Source: PALSA-612 sp963765295 (lineage in GTDB: Bacteria > Actinomycetota > Thermoleophilia > Gaiellales > Gaiellaceae). From it: 64,000 nucleotides of DNA. The notes beneath the pieces were generated by a model. It was not told the DNA's origin and made no database searches. It worked only from the letters and a program-made list of their open reading frames with translations. The stretch is from assembly GCA_963765295.1 (NCBI GenBank), contig CAVXVO010000005.1:930001-994000 (forward strand), in the 5' to 3' direction. Position numbers and translations under genes: made by a program. Below are positions 15,695 to 23,183 of this stretch, one piece after another (the stretch's first letter is position 1; the number at the start of each line of letters is the position of its first letter).

Positions 15695-17016
15695 CTACGG
15701 CTTCGCCAGCGCGACGAGGCTCGCCGGCGGGGAGATCACCTTCAGGAAGGGAGCGTTGTTCCCCTTGACCACGTAGAGGCTGATCACGCCGGCGTTCGTG
15801 TCGCCGTTCGCGTTGAGGGCGAAGTTTCCGATCGGGGTGTCCGACGAAGGCGTGCTTGTAGACGCCCTTGGACACGCCCGAGCGGGTGCCGCCGGAGACG
15901 GCGATCGCCTTGAGCATGACGAGTGCCGCCGTCGCGCCGTAGTTCGAGTACGGGTTGACCTTGGCAGCCGGAATGCCGATCGACTTCCCGAACGACGCCG
16001 AGAACTTCTTGCCGGCTGCGTTCAGGTACTGGTACGGCTCACCGGCGATCGAGATGTACATCCCGTTCGACGCCGAGCCCGCGTCCTTGATCGTCGACGA
16101 GAAGGAGCTGAAGCCGTCGGGAGCCTCGATCAGGAACCCGGCCGCCGAGACCTGCGCGCAGGTCCTTGATCAGCTTGCCGCCGTTCTCGCACTCGAGGCC
16201 GCCGAGGAAGACCGCGTCGGCCCCCGAGGCCTTGATCTTGGTCGCGATGTCCTGGTAGCTCGATGCCTTCGGGTCCCAGGCCTGGAAGCCCGCGACCTTG
16301 AGGCCGAGCTTGCTGCCCTTGATCACGTTCTGGACCGCGGAGGCGATGCCGAAGCCGTACGCCTCCTTGTCGTTCAGGATGTAGATCGACTTCGCCTTAA
16401 GCGCCTTCAGCTGAAGCGCGTCGGCAGCACCCTGGAAGTCGTCGGCCGCGACGACGCGCGCGTAGGTGCGCTTGCCCGTCGGGTAGTACTTCTGGGGCTC
16501 GCCCGCAAGCGCCGGCTTGTGGGTCAGGCCGATGTACGTGTTCGCCGGGCTGACGTCAGCTGCAGGCCGGCACGGTTCGTGATCGGCACCTCGATCTCGG
16601 CACAGCCCGAGTTGAAGGTGCCGATGACGCCGATCACGGACTTGTCGCGGACGTAGTTGCCCGCGTTGGCCGAGCACTTCGCCGGATCCCACTTCCCGGC
16701 CTGTGCCGTCGAGTCGTCGCAGGACTGGTAGCCGACGCGTGTACTTGCCGGCCTTGTAGCCCGCCTTCTTGAAGGTGTAGGCAATCGCCTTCGTCATCTC
16801 GATGGTCTGCGCCCGGCTCGAGCCCTGCAGCGGCAGGTCCGAGGCGACGATGAACTGCGGGCTGCCGCTGCCGCCGTACTGCAGCGAACTGCAGGACGAG
16901 GCCGGAAGCACGCTGGCGGACTTGCTGGAGCCCACCTTGGCCAGGCCGGCCGCTGCGATCACGAGGGCAGCAACCCCCGCGACGGCCAACCCGACGATGA
17001 AGTACCGCTTTCTCAC
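15695..17016 (-). CDS. livK: Branched-chain amino acid ABC transporter substrate-binding protein LivK (four frameshifts)
   Basis: First gene of the liv operon; secreted periplasmic-binding-type protein of about 440 aa when frames are joined. GTG 17016 has GGAGG 6 nt upstream. Signal/anchor: RKRYFIVGLAVAGVAALVI, then ASSCSS. Binding-protein landmarks: QFIVASDLPLQGSSR, SVIGVIGTFNSGCAEIEVPI, then SPANTYIGLTHK, TYARVVAADDFQG, YILNDKEAYGFGIA and the end SPPASLVALAKP. Breaks occur near 16740, 16555, 16155 and 15842, each repaired by one or two bases. Such density in one gene between intact ATPase genes fits local sequencing errors, but a decayed gene is not excluded. The motif set is that of the LivJ/LivK family; the actual ligand may be another amino acid or amide. 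Confidence 0.82.
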
Positions 17017-17060
17017 TCCACTCCTCCTTTGTTGCGAACGTTCCGCCCTGTGGAACGGCA

Positions 17061-17089
17061 AGTATGGGACGAACCGCGGAACGATGCAA
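17061..17089 (-). promoter_or_regulatory. Promoter of the liv operon
   Basis: On the minus strand TTGCAT (17084-17089) and CATACT (17061-17066) are 17 bp apart, about 45 bp before the livK start, leaving a normal leader that holds the GGAGG ribosome-binding site. Confidence 0.5.
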
Positions 17090-17154
17090 CTTGCATACAG
17101 CGCCCGCCCCGTGGCAGGACGCGGTCGCGAGCCGGGGCTACGATCCCCAGGCGG

Positions 17155-17241
17155 GCCGAAGTGGCGGAACTGGCAGACGCGCCGGACTCAAAATCCGGTT
17201 CCCTTCGGGGAGTGTGGGTTCAAGTCCCACCTTCGGCACCA
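17155..17241 (+). tRNA. tRNA-Leu(CAA)
   Basis: 87-nt class II tRNA with encoded CCA. Acceptor stem GCCGAAG (17155-17161) pairs with CTTCGGC (17231-17237). Anticodon stem CCGGA/TCCGG closes the loop CTCAAAA, giving anticodon CAA for UUG codons. A long variable arm and T-arm GTGGGTTCAAGTCCCAC follow. Its 3' 49 nt are duplicated at 20901-20949, making this the attachment site of the island downstream. TACGAT at 17139-17144 is a possible -10. Confidence 0.95.
17191..17239 (+). repeat. att repeat, left (3' part of tRNA-Leu)
   Basis: 49 bp from the anticodon loop to the first C of CCA, identical to 20901-20949. Six more bases to the left (17184-17189) also match, with one mismatch between. This copy belongs to the complete tRNA. 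Confidence 0.85.
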
Positions 17242-17249
17242 CGGCGAAG

Positions 17250-17270
17250 CCCCCGCTAGTCGGGGGTTTT
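17250..17270 (+). terminator. Intrinsic terminator after tRNA-Leu
   Basis: CCCCCG-CTAGT-CGGGGG stem-loop followed by TTTT, 9 bp after the tRNA CCA end. Confidence 0.75.
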
Positions 17271-17413
17271 GCTTTTCCGGGACAGTTGCAGCGGACCGTC
17301 CCGGAAGGCCGGGGGCCACCAAAGGGGTCACCACGAGGCCCGAGACACGCCTTTAGGATCCTCCCGATGAGGATCCTTTACATGCCGTCGGCATCCCGGC
17401 CAGCCTGTTCCTG

Positions 17414-17548
17414 ATGACGATCGGGTGCCTACTCTGCGTGACCGTGATCGGCTTCCCGGCCGGCCTCGTCTGCTTCGGGCTCGGGTTCAAGAGCCTGACG
17501 CTGCAGTCGCCGCCGAGGGTGCGCGTGTACTACATCGAACGTCGGTAG
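17414..17548 (+). CDS. Small membrane protein, probably N-terminally incomplete
   Basis: 44-aa reading frame from ATG 17414: a hydrophobic stretch (CLLCVTVIGFPAGLVCFGLG) followed by FKSLTLQ and a basic end YYIERR. The frame is open upstream without another clear start (GIPASLFL precedes it), so the original protein may have been longer. Its C-terminal half recurs in a fragment at 18059-18169 (LVCFGLGFK). Not recognised as a known family. Confidence 0.35.
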   Translation: MTIGCLLCVTVIGFPAGLVCFGLGFKSLTLQSPPRVRVYYIERR

Positions 17549-17553
17549 CGGCG

Positions 17554-18057
17554 ATGGACAGGCGAATCGCGTGTATCGCAGCTCTGGTCGCCTTCGCGGG
17601 CGCCGTAGGGGCGGCTGGGTCCGACGCGCACGACCCGATGCTGACGGAGTTCGGCGCGACGTGGGCGGTCTGGCGTGCCCACCATACGCCCGACCTCAGG
17701 TACGGAGCCTGCTGCTATCTGCCGCGGCAGCGCGACGGGACGGATCGCTACTACGGCGTGGGCTACAGCACCGGTCCGCACATCGACATGTTCGAGATGA
17801 GCTTCGTACCGACGTACCCGGTCCGCTTGGCTCGGCAGGTGGTGAAGTTCGAAGCCGGGCCAGGCGCACGCCTCGTGTACGACTTGAAGAAGGCGAGCTG
17901 CGAGCAGATCGAGTACCGAAGCACGCTACTCAGTCAGGCGGTTGGAGGCGCGATGTCCGCCGAGCGGTCACGGAACGCCACCGGTTACGCGCCCGAAGGA
18001 CACGTCGGCGACATCATTTTCCAGGCGTTGCCGATCGGAGCCAAGTATCCGTGCTAA
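17554..18057 (+). CDS. Secreted protein of unknown function
   Basis: 167 aa from ATG 17554, five bases after the stop of the small membrane ORF. Residues 1-24 (RRIACIAALVAFAGAVGAAG) are a signal peptide. The mature part has GACCYLPRQRDGTDRYYGVGY, FVPTYPVRLARQVVKFE, four Cys in total, and ends AKYPC. I recognise no family. Island location and lack of relatives among the flanking genes suggest cargo. Confidence 0.5.
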   Translation: MDRRIACIAALVAFAGAVGAAGSDAHDPMLTEFGATWAVWRAHHTPDLRYGACCYLPRQRDGTDRYYGVGYSTGPHIDMFEMSFVPTYPVRLARQVVKFEAGPGARLVYDLKKASCEQIEYRSTLLSQAVGGAMSAERSRNATGYAPEGHVGDIIFQALPIGAKYPC

Positions 18058-18058
18058 C

Positions 18059-18169
18059 CCGTGGCCGACCGTCGTCCGCTTCGACGCGAACCTGGTCTGT
18101 TTCGGGCTCGGGTTCAAGGTGCTGACGATCGACTCGCGACGGCGGACGGTCGTCTACGGGCGGCGCTGA
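18059..18169 (+). pseudogene. C-terminal fragment paralogous to the small membrane protein
   Basis: Open frame without a start codon after the stop of the secreted protein gene. It reads NLVCFGLGFKVLTIDSRR and ends VVYGRR, matching LVCFGLGFKSLTLQ...VYYIERR at 17480-17548. It looks like the remains of a duplicated unit. The following 196 bp to 18365 contain no gene. Confidence 0.35.
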
Positions 18170-18268
18170 CGGGAGCTCGGCTTGGCACTTGGCATGACGC
18201 GCCGCCGCGCGCTCTTAGTCGATAGGCCTCGACTCTGGATACCGAGTTCGGGGGGAAAGGAGATAACA

Positions 18269-18286
18269 GGTCTAGAAACTGCACTC
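18269..18286 (+). repeat. 18-bp direct repeat flanking the GS-like gene, left copy
   Basis: GGTCTAGAAACTGCACTC; the right copy at 20000-20017 differs at one base (GGTCCAGAAACTGCACTC). The pair brackets the glutamine-synthetase-like gene inside the island, as if that gene arrived by a separate event. Confidence 0.5.
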
Positions 18287-18365
18287 GCCGCCGAGGTCGA
18301 CGAGGAGCAGTCGCGTCACGGCTCGCAGTCCAACCGATCGTTACAGCTTCGTCGCGACCTTTCTT

Positions 18366-19832
18366 TCAGAAGGTCTCGAAGTACTCGGCCATCTCCCAGG
18401 CGGTTGGGTCCTCGGCGTGCGCGTGGAGCTCGACCTCGGCGCGCTTCATCATCACCATGTAGTCGACGAGCGCGTCACCGAACGCCGCCCGGAAGACCTC
18501 GCTCGCTGAGAGGGCGTCGACCGCCTCGCCGAGAGACTGCGGCAGGAGCGCCCCCTCGGCGGCGTAGGGGTCGCCTGTGACGATCGGCGGCGGTTCCGCC
18601 TCGCGCGCAATGCCGTCGAGGCCGGCGGCGATGTTCGCGGCGAGCCAGAGATATGGGTTCGCGGCGGGCTCGCCGAGGCGGTTCTCGACGTGCGTGCCGG
18701 GATCGCCGGGGCCGCCCTGGATGCGGATGAGCGCGCCCCGGTTCTCGACCGCCCACGAGACGCGGTCGGGCGCGAACGAATAGGGACGGAACCGCGCGTA
18801 GGCGTTCACGGTCGGGTCGCCGAACACCGCCATCGCCGGTGCCGAGTCGAGCAGCCCGGCGACGAACTGCCGCCCGACAGGGCTCAGCAGGTCGCTCTCG
18901 GAGGCGAACGCGTTCGCGCCGGTCTCGGCGTCGACGAGCGACTGGTGCAGGTGCCAGCCGGAAGGGAAGAAGTTCGGGAGCGCAGGCCAGCACATGAACG
19001 ACGCGAGCAGTCCGCGCCGCCTGCAGATCGCCTTCACGGCGCTCCGGAAGAGGATCAGCGCGTCCGCCGCTGCGAGGCCCTCCATCGGCCCGTAGGTGAA
19101 CTCGATCTGGCCAGGGCCCCACTCGTCCTCGATCGAGCGCGGCGGCAGGCCGACGTCCCAGAGCCCGTCGCGGATCGCCTCCAGGGTGTCGCCGATCCCG
19201 TCGAGCCGCGCGTCGGAGAGGAACTGGTACCCGCGCTGGAAGACCTCGACCTCGGGCGCCGGGCCGGGCGAGCCCGTCTCGTCGAGCCCAATACCGGAGC
19301 GCGCGAAACGCGTGATGTAGAGCTCGACCTCGAGGCCCGCCAGGTACCCGTAGCCGCCCTCACGCAGGCGCGCCAGCTGGGCGCGCAGCTGCGCGCGACC
19401 GTCGAGCGGCACCGGCCGTCCGTTCCCGAAATAGGCGTCGCAGATCATCCAACCCGCCCGGTCCGCCCACGGAAGCAGCCGGAACGTGCCCGGATCGGGC
19501 ACGATCACGACGTCGGGGAAGCCCGTGAACTCGTCGATCCCGAAGCCTCCTCCCTCCACGAACACGGGCGGGAAAACCCGGTTTCCGGTGTCGAGGCTGA
19601 AGATCGCTCCGGAGAAGTCGGCGCCGCTCCGCATCGCCGCTATCGCGCCCTCGCCCGACAGGTGCTTGCTGCGCGCGATGCCGTGCTGATCGACGAGAAT
19701 CAGCCGCACCGTCCGCAGCCCAAGCTCCTCGATCCGCGCCGCGACCTCGGCCGCCGCCTGTGCCTGCCCGTCCGAGTACAGCCCGTGCCGCTCGACGAAC
19801 CCCGCCGACCCGAGACCCAAACCCTCGCTCAC
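18366..19832 (-). CDS. Glutamine synthetase family protein (GlnA/PuuA-like)
   Basis: 488 aa. GTG 19832 is preceded by GGAGG about 8 nt upstream and yields SEGLGLGSAGFVERHG; upstream in-frame sequence is not coding-like. GS-family features: N-terminal RTVRLILVDQHGIARSKHL (beta-grasp), GLEVELY, EWGPGQIEFTYGP (metal-binding Glu region), FPSGWHLHQSL (the GSGMHVHQS equivalent), NRGALIRIQGG and THVENRLGEPAANPYLWLAA. Divergence from housekeeping GlnA and the lone location suggest ligation of glutamate to an amine (gamma-glutamyl-polyamine or -anilide type) rather than ammonia assimilation, which is inference. It lies within the tRNA-Leu island; base composition resembles the host. Confidence 0.8.
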   Translation of the reverse strand: MSEGLGLGSAGFVERHGLYSDGQAQAAAEVAARIEELGLRTVRLILVDQHGIARSKHLSGEGAIAAMRSGADFSGAIFSLDTGNRVFPPVFVEGGGFGIDEFTGFPDVVIVPDPGTFRLLPWADRAGWMICDAYFGNGRPVPLDGRAQLRAQLARLREGGYGYLAGLEVELYITRFARSGIGLDETGSPGPAPEVEVFQRGYQFLSDARLDGIGDTLEAIRDGLWDVGLPPRSIEDEWGPGQIEFTYGPMEGLAAADALILFRSAVKAICRRRGLLASFMCWPALPNFFPSGWHLHQSLVDAETGANAFASESDLLSPVGRQFVAGLLDSAPAMAVFGDPTVNAYARFRPYSFAPDRVSWAVENRGALIRIQGGPGDPGTHVENRLGEPAANPYLWLAANIAAGLDGIAREAEPPPIVTGDPYAAEGALLPQSLGEAVDALSASEVFRAAFGDALVDYMVMMKRAEVELHAHAEDPTAWEMAEYFETF

Positions 19833-19999
19833 GTCTCCAACCTCCACGTCGATGTCGCGGCGATCGTATGGGACCCCGCTCGAACCGACCGGAGGAAGAA
19901 CACACGAATCGAACTGAGGCGGCGCGTCCTCATGCAGGACGGCGCCTGATGTCACGGCTAGTGCCGTTTCTGACCCCTTATCTACGTTCCGGGCACGGC

Positions 20000-20017
20000 G
20001 GTCCAGAAACTGCACTC
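20000..20017 (+). repeat. 18-bp direct repeat flanking the GS-like gene, right copy
   Basis: GGTCCAGAAACTGCACTC, one mismatch to 18269-18286. Confidence 0.5.
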
Positions 20018-20149
20018 AGGTGTGAAAGCACCCTCGCAAGTGGCTGGCCGCGCTACAGCTTGATGACGACGTGCACGGCGAGGCCGTGTGGAGGACTCGC
20101 TGTCAAGTCGTGCTTCAGTATCGAAGCTCGCTCGAGCAACCCCGCTGCG

Positions 20150-20863
20150 GGCGTCCGAATCGGCGACGCCGGACGCCGAAGGGAGGAGCCGGAGGAGGCG
20201 CGGGCGAAGTCGCTGTCAGAAGCCGAGCTTCGCCGTCTCCTGCTTGCGGTCGAGCCGGAGTGGCTGCCGCTCGTCGAGTTACTCGCGAAGACGGGCCTCC
20301 GCATTTCGGAGGCGAGCGCGTTGACGTGGGACGACCTCGACCGCGGCGCCCGCACGCTCAAGGTGCGGCGCCGGCGCCGCGGGGACGACATCGACGTACC
20401 GAAGAGCAAGTACGCGAAGCGCGAGATCCGCTTGACCCGGCGGTCGCCCGTCGCCTGTGGCCGTCGAAGCCCCCAAGCCCACAGGTGGCGATCTCGTGTT
20501 CTTGCGGGACGGAGAGCCAGTGAACCGCACGGCGGCGTTCCGGGCCGTCAGGTCGGCAGCGAAGCGGGCCGGGGTCGGCGACCGGGTCGGGCTGCACACG
20601 CTCCGGCACACCTTCGCGAGCATCCTCTTCTCGCGGGGCTGCACGGCGGTCCAGGTGCAACATGCCTCGGTCACCACTCCCCCGCCTTCACCTTGTCGGT
20701 TACGTGCACCTTCTCGCGGACGACCTGCCCCGACCCGACCTACCTCGATGACCTCACCGCCGACGAAGGGGTCACCACGGGGTCACCAAGACCCACCGAG
20801 ACAGGCCGAGATCCAGCCGAGGTCGTCTCGCAGGAAACCGTTGCAGTGGCGCGCATTCCCTGA
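20150..20863 (+). pseudogene. Tyrosine recombinase (phage integrase) remnant
   Basis: Catalytic domain only: SLSEAELRRLLLAVEPEWLP, TGLRISEASALTWDDL with the first catalytic Arg, HTLRHTFASILFSRG with His-x-x-Arg, LGHHSPAFTLS and, in a shifted frame, TACGTGCACCTTCTC encoding the YVHLL segment with the nucleophilic Tyr. At least three frame changes are needed (near 20447, 20668 and 20697). The core-binding N-terminal domain is not found upstream in any frame, so the gene is truncated whatever the cause of the frameshifts. It ends 37 bp before the right att repeat, as island integrases often do. Confidence 0.8.
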
Positions 20864-20900
20864 TCAGCCGAGACCGGACGCGACCCCGGCAGGGGACTCG

Positions 20901-20949
20901 AAATCCGGTTCCCTTCGGGGAGTGTGGGTTCAAGTCCCACCTTCGGCAC
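20901..20949 (+). repeat. att repeat, right (duplicated 3' part of tRNA-Leu)
   Basis: 49 bp identical to 17191-17239; lacks the 5' half of a tRNA and the final CA of CCA, so it is not a functional tRNA gene. Confidence 0.85.
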
Positions 20950-20970
20950 TCACGTCGTCCGGGCGGGCTC

Positions 20971-20976
20971 TACGAT
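20971..20976 (+). promoter_or_regulatory. -10 element, leaderless arrangement
   Basis: TACGAT followed by 7 nt and the GTG of the small membrane protein gene. Confidence 0.4.
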
Positions 20977-20983
20977 CCGGCCG

Positions 20984-21361
20984 GTGAAACGAGGCGAGCT
21001 CGGAACGCTGCTGATCGGCTTCGCGATCGCCGTCGCACTCGTGGTCGCGATCGGGGTCTGGGCCCACGTCCTCGCCGGCAGCGACTACTCGAACGGCGGC
21101 AGCAACCTCCTCGGCATCATCGGCACCGTGCCGCTGATCGCGGCGCTCGCGGTTGCGGCGTGGACGCGCTGGCACAGAACGTGCGCCGTCCCGTACTGCC
21201 TCCGCACGGGCGAGCACCCGGTCGACGGGACGCTCCAGAAGGTCTGCAACCATCATCACACGCTCGAGCACCACAACCTCGTCTACGACCTCCATCACGC
21301 CGAGCACGCCGCCTCGGGCCGCCTCGACGTGGGTCAGTCCCACAACCGGACGGAGAGCTGA
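20984..21361 (+). CDS. Small membrane protein with Cys/His-rich C-terminus
   Basis: 125 aa, GTG 20984, first gene outside the island. Two hydrophobic segments (about 8-28, GTLLIGFAIAVALVVAIGVW; about 46-62) are followed by a soluble tail with CAVPYC, a further Cys and HHH (KVCNHHHTLEHHNL), then VYDLHHAEHA. The Cys-x4-Cys and CNHHH pattern could bind a metal such as zinc. I do not recognise the family. The TACGAT -10 lies directly before the start. Confidence 0.55.
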   Translation: MKRGELGTLLIGFAIAVALVVAIGVWAHVLAGSDYSNGGSNLLGIIGTVPLIAALAVAAWTRWHRTCAVPYCLRTGEHPVDGTLQKVCNHHHTLEHHNLVYDLHHAEHAASGRLDVGQSHNRTES

Positions 21362-21542
21362 GCTCCAACTCCGGCACCGCGAGCGCACGTCCAGCTGAGC
21401 AGTGGCGTGCGCCTCAACACAAACGCAATCCACGGGTAATCAGGGCTTCATCGCTTTCTTCACGTGCCCTTACACGTCCGTCGTCTTCATCATCAAGAGA
21501 GAGACCAATCCCTCCCCTCTCTCCCGGAAAGAGGAGACAGCG

Positions 21543-21803
21543 ATGCAAGCAGGCACGAAGACACAGTCACCCCGACGAGCTGCCGTGCGAGAGCTCGCCC
21601 ACCGGAGCGGCACGGGGATCGAGGTCTCGCTGCTCTGGCGCCGGTGCGACAACTCCCTCAGGTTGCAGCTGACCGAGGTCGAGACAGGCGTCGTCTTCGA
21701 GCTCAGCATCCCCCCCGAGGCCGCGCTCGACGCCTTCTACCACCCGTACGCCTATCTCCCGCGCCACTCGGTCGATCCGTGGCAGGAGCTCCTCGCCGCG
21801 TAG
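21543..21803 (+). CDS. Small conserved-looking hypothetical protein
   Basis: 86 aa from ATG 21543 with GAGGAG about 8 nt upstream. The sequence (GIEVSLLWRRCDNSLRLQLT, ETGVVFELSIPPEAALDAFYHPYAYLP) suggests a small soluble beta-rich fold; Cys and charged residues are evenly spread. No function can be assigned. The 181-bp gap upstream contains GAGAGA...TCTCTC complementary tracts but no clear regulatory element. Confidence 0.55.
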   Translation: MQAGTKTQSPRRAAVRELAHRSGTGIEVSLLWRRCDNSLRLQLTEVETGVVFELSIPPEAALDAFYHPYAYLPRHSVDPWQELLAA

Positions 21804-21840
21804 CACCGCTTCACAGATCTCCTCTCGACAAGCGCCGCCG

Positions 21841-21846
21841 TAGGAT
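21841..21846 (+). promoter_or_regulatory. -10 element of the DDAH-like gene, leaderless arrangement
   Basis: TAGGAT, then 6 nt, then the ATG at 21853. Confidence 0.4.
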
Positions 21847-21852
21847 CCGGGC

Positions 21853-22710
21853 ATGGCCGACACAGTCCAGACCCGGGCCTACGGCGGCCAAACGATGGTC
21901 GAGCCGCTCCGACGGGTGCTCGTGCGGCGCCCTCCGACCGACACGTCCGACTGGCAACGCTTCGGGTGGAGCGGGCAGCCCGACCCGACCCGGCTCGCCG
22001 CCGAGCACGAGCAGCTCTGCCTGCTGCTCGAGGAGTCCGGCGCCGAGGTCGTCGTCGCGCCGGCGACCACGCTCGACGCCATCTACACGTTCGATCCGGC
22101 CATCGTCGCCGACGCGGGCGCCGTCCTGCTCCGCCCCGGGAAGCCCGAGCGCGCCGACGAGGTGGCCGCGCTCGCCACCGAGCTCGAGGGCGCCGGCGTG
22201 CCGGTGGCCGCGCGCATCGAGGCTCCGGCCTTCGCCGAGGGCGGCGACACGGCTTGGCTCGACGAGCGGACGTTCCTCGCGGGCCGCGGCTACCGCACGA
22301 ACCCGGCCGGGATCGAGGCCCTCGGGCGGATCCTCGGCGTCGAGACGATCGCCGTCGACCTCCCCCACTTCCACGGACCGGACGAAGTCATGCATCTGCT
22401 CTCGCTGTTCAGCCCGCTCGACCGCGACCTCGTCGTCGGCTACCCGCCGTTGATGCCGGTCGCGCTCGTCCAGCTCTTCGGCGAGCGCGGGATCGAGATC
22501 GTCGAGGTGCCGGACGCGGAGTTCGCGACGATGGGTTCGAACGTCCTCGCGCTCGGCCCGCGCCGCGCCCTCGTCCTCGACCGGAACGTCGAGACGCGGC
22601 GACGACTCGAGCGAGCCGGCGTCGACGTGACGGTCTACCGAGGCGACGAGCTCTCGAAGGGCGACGGCGGCCCGACCTGCCTCACCCGGCCGCTGCTCCG
22701 CGCCGCCTAG
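21853..22710 (+). CDS. Dimethylargininase / amidinotransferase-family hydrolase (DDAH-like)
   Basis: 285 aa. Members of this guanidine-modifying superfamily hydrolyse arginine derivatives through a Cys-His-Glu set. Visible: LDAIYTFDPAIVADAGAVLL and EGGDTAWLDERTFLAGRGYRT (acidic substrate-binding motifs), HFHGPDEVMHLLSLFSPLD with the catalytic His, and GGPTCLTRPLL with the catalytic Cys near the C-terminus. The pattern fits DDAH or citrullinase-type enzymes better than arginine deiminase because of size. It is monocistronic and ends overlapping the convergent methyltransferase stop by 3 bp. Confidence 0.8.
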   Translation: MADTVQTRAYGGQTMVEPLRRVLVRRPPTDTSDWQRFGWSGQPDPTRLAAEHEQLCLLLEESGAEVVVAPATTLDAIYTFDPAIVADAGAVLLRPGKPERADEVAALATELEGAGVPVAARIEAPAFAEGGDTAWLDERTFLAGRGYRTNPAGIEALGRILGVETIAVDLPHFHGPDEVMHLLSLFSPLDRDLVVGYPPLMPVALVQLFGERGIEIVEVPDAEFATMGSNVLALGPRRALVLDRNVETRRRLERAGVDVTVYRGDELSKGDGGPTCLTRPLLRAA

Positions 22711-23183
22711 AGACGGGTCGCGAGGATCGCCGCCGTCTGCGGCGTCGTCAGGAGCTCGACGGCCGCGAGGCGCGGGTCCCGCAGTAGGAACTCTCGCACG
22801 GGGTCTCCGTCGACGGCATGGCCGGGTGTGAGGTCGTCCTTGACGAGCAGCCCGCCCGGCCCGAGGAGCGGCAGCACCGCCTCGTAGTCCTCGCGCGAGC
22901 GCAGTCCACCGTCGGCGAAGACGACCTCGAACGGCCCGCGCGGAGGCAGCAGGTCGTGCCAGTCGCCGGCCAGGAGCTCGACGTTCGCGAATCCCTCGAG
23001 TCGCGCCCGCGCGGCGGCCACGCGCTCGGGATCGATCTCGACGGTCACGAGCTCGCGCGCCGTCTCGGCCATCGCGGCGGCGCCCTCGCCGAACGCGGTT
23101 CCGATCTCCGCGACGCGATGCCCGGCCGCGAGCACACGTAGCAGCGCCTGCACGGCGGGCAGCGACGACCCGCCGTCCGTCAC
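22707..23183 (-). CDS. Class I SAM-dependent methyltransferase
   Basis: 158 aa, GTG 23183 overlapping the stop of the upstream gene (GTGA). Motif I HRVAEIGTAFGEGAAAMAE, acidic end of strand 2 LVTVEIDPERVAAARARLE, then FEVVFADGGLRSREDYEAV and LLVKDDLTPG. The layout resembles small O-methyltransferases of the CmcI/COMT type; substrate unknown. It is the last gene of the 30.6-22.7 kb minus-strand group. Confidence 0.75.
   Translation of the reverse strand: MTDGGSSLPAVQALLRVLAAGHRVAEIGTAFGEGAAAMAETARELVTVEIDPERVAAARARLEGFANVELLAGDWHDLLPPRGPFEVVFADGGLRSREDYEAVLPLLGPGGLLVKDDLTPGHAVDGDPVREFLLRDPRLAAVELLTTPQTAAILATRL

Larger units (their letters stand above)
17191..20949. mobile_element. tRNA-Leu integrated genomic island, about 3.7 kb
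   Basis: The segment is bounded by a 49-bp direct repeat of the tRNA-Leu 3' half, the classic footprint of a tyrosine-recombinase element that rebuilds the tRNA at one end. At the other end lies a tyrosine integrase remnant reading towards its att copy. GGGGTCACCA occurs near both ends (17324-17333; 20768-20777 and 20779-20788), as arm-type integrase sites would. Cargo: a small membrane ORF, a secreted protein of unknown function, a C-terminal gene fragment and a glutamine-synthetase-like gene. The small size and truncated integrase suggest a decayed element. Confidence 0.75.

Noticed and set aside
13144..17016. Programmed frameshifting or pseudogenisation of livM, livH and livK
   Set aside because: Breaks are scattered, lack slippery sites, occur in several unrelated essential genes as well, and each is repaired by one or two bases.
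20894..20951. A second tRNA-Leu gene
   Set aside because: Only the 3' part from the anticodon stem on is present and the 5' acceptor and D-arm are missing; it is an att duplication.
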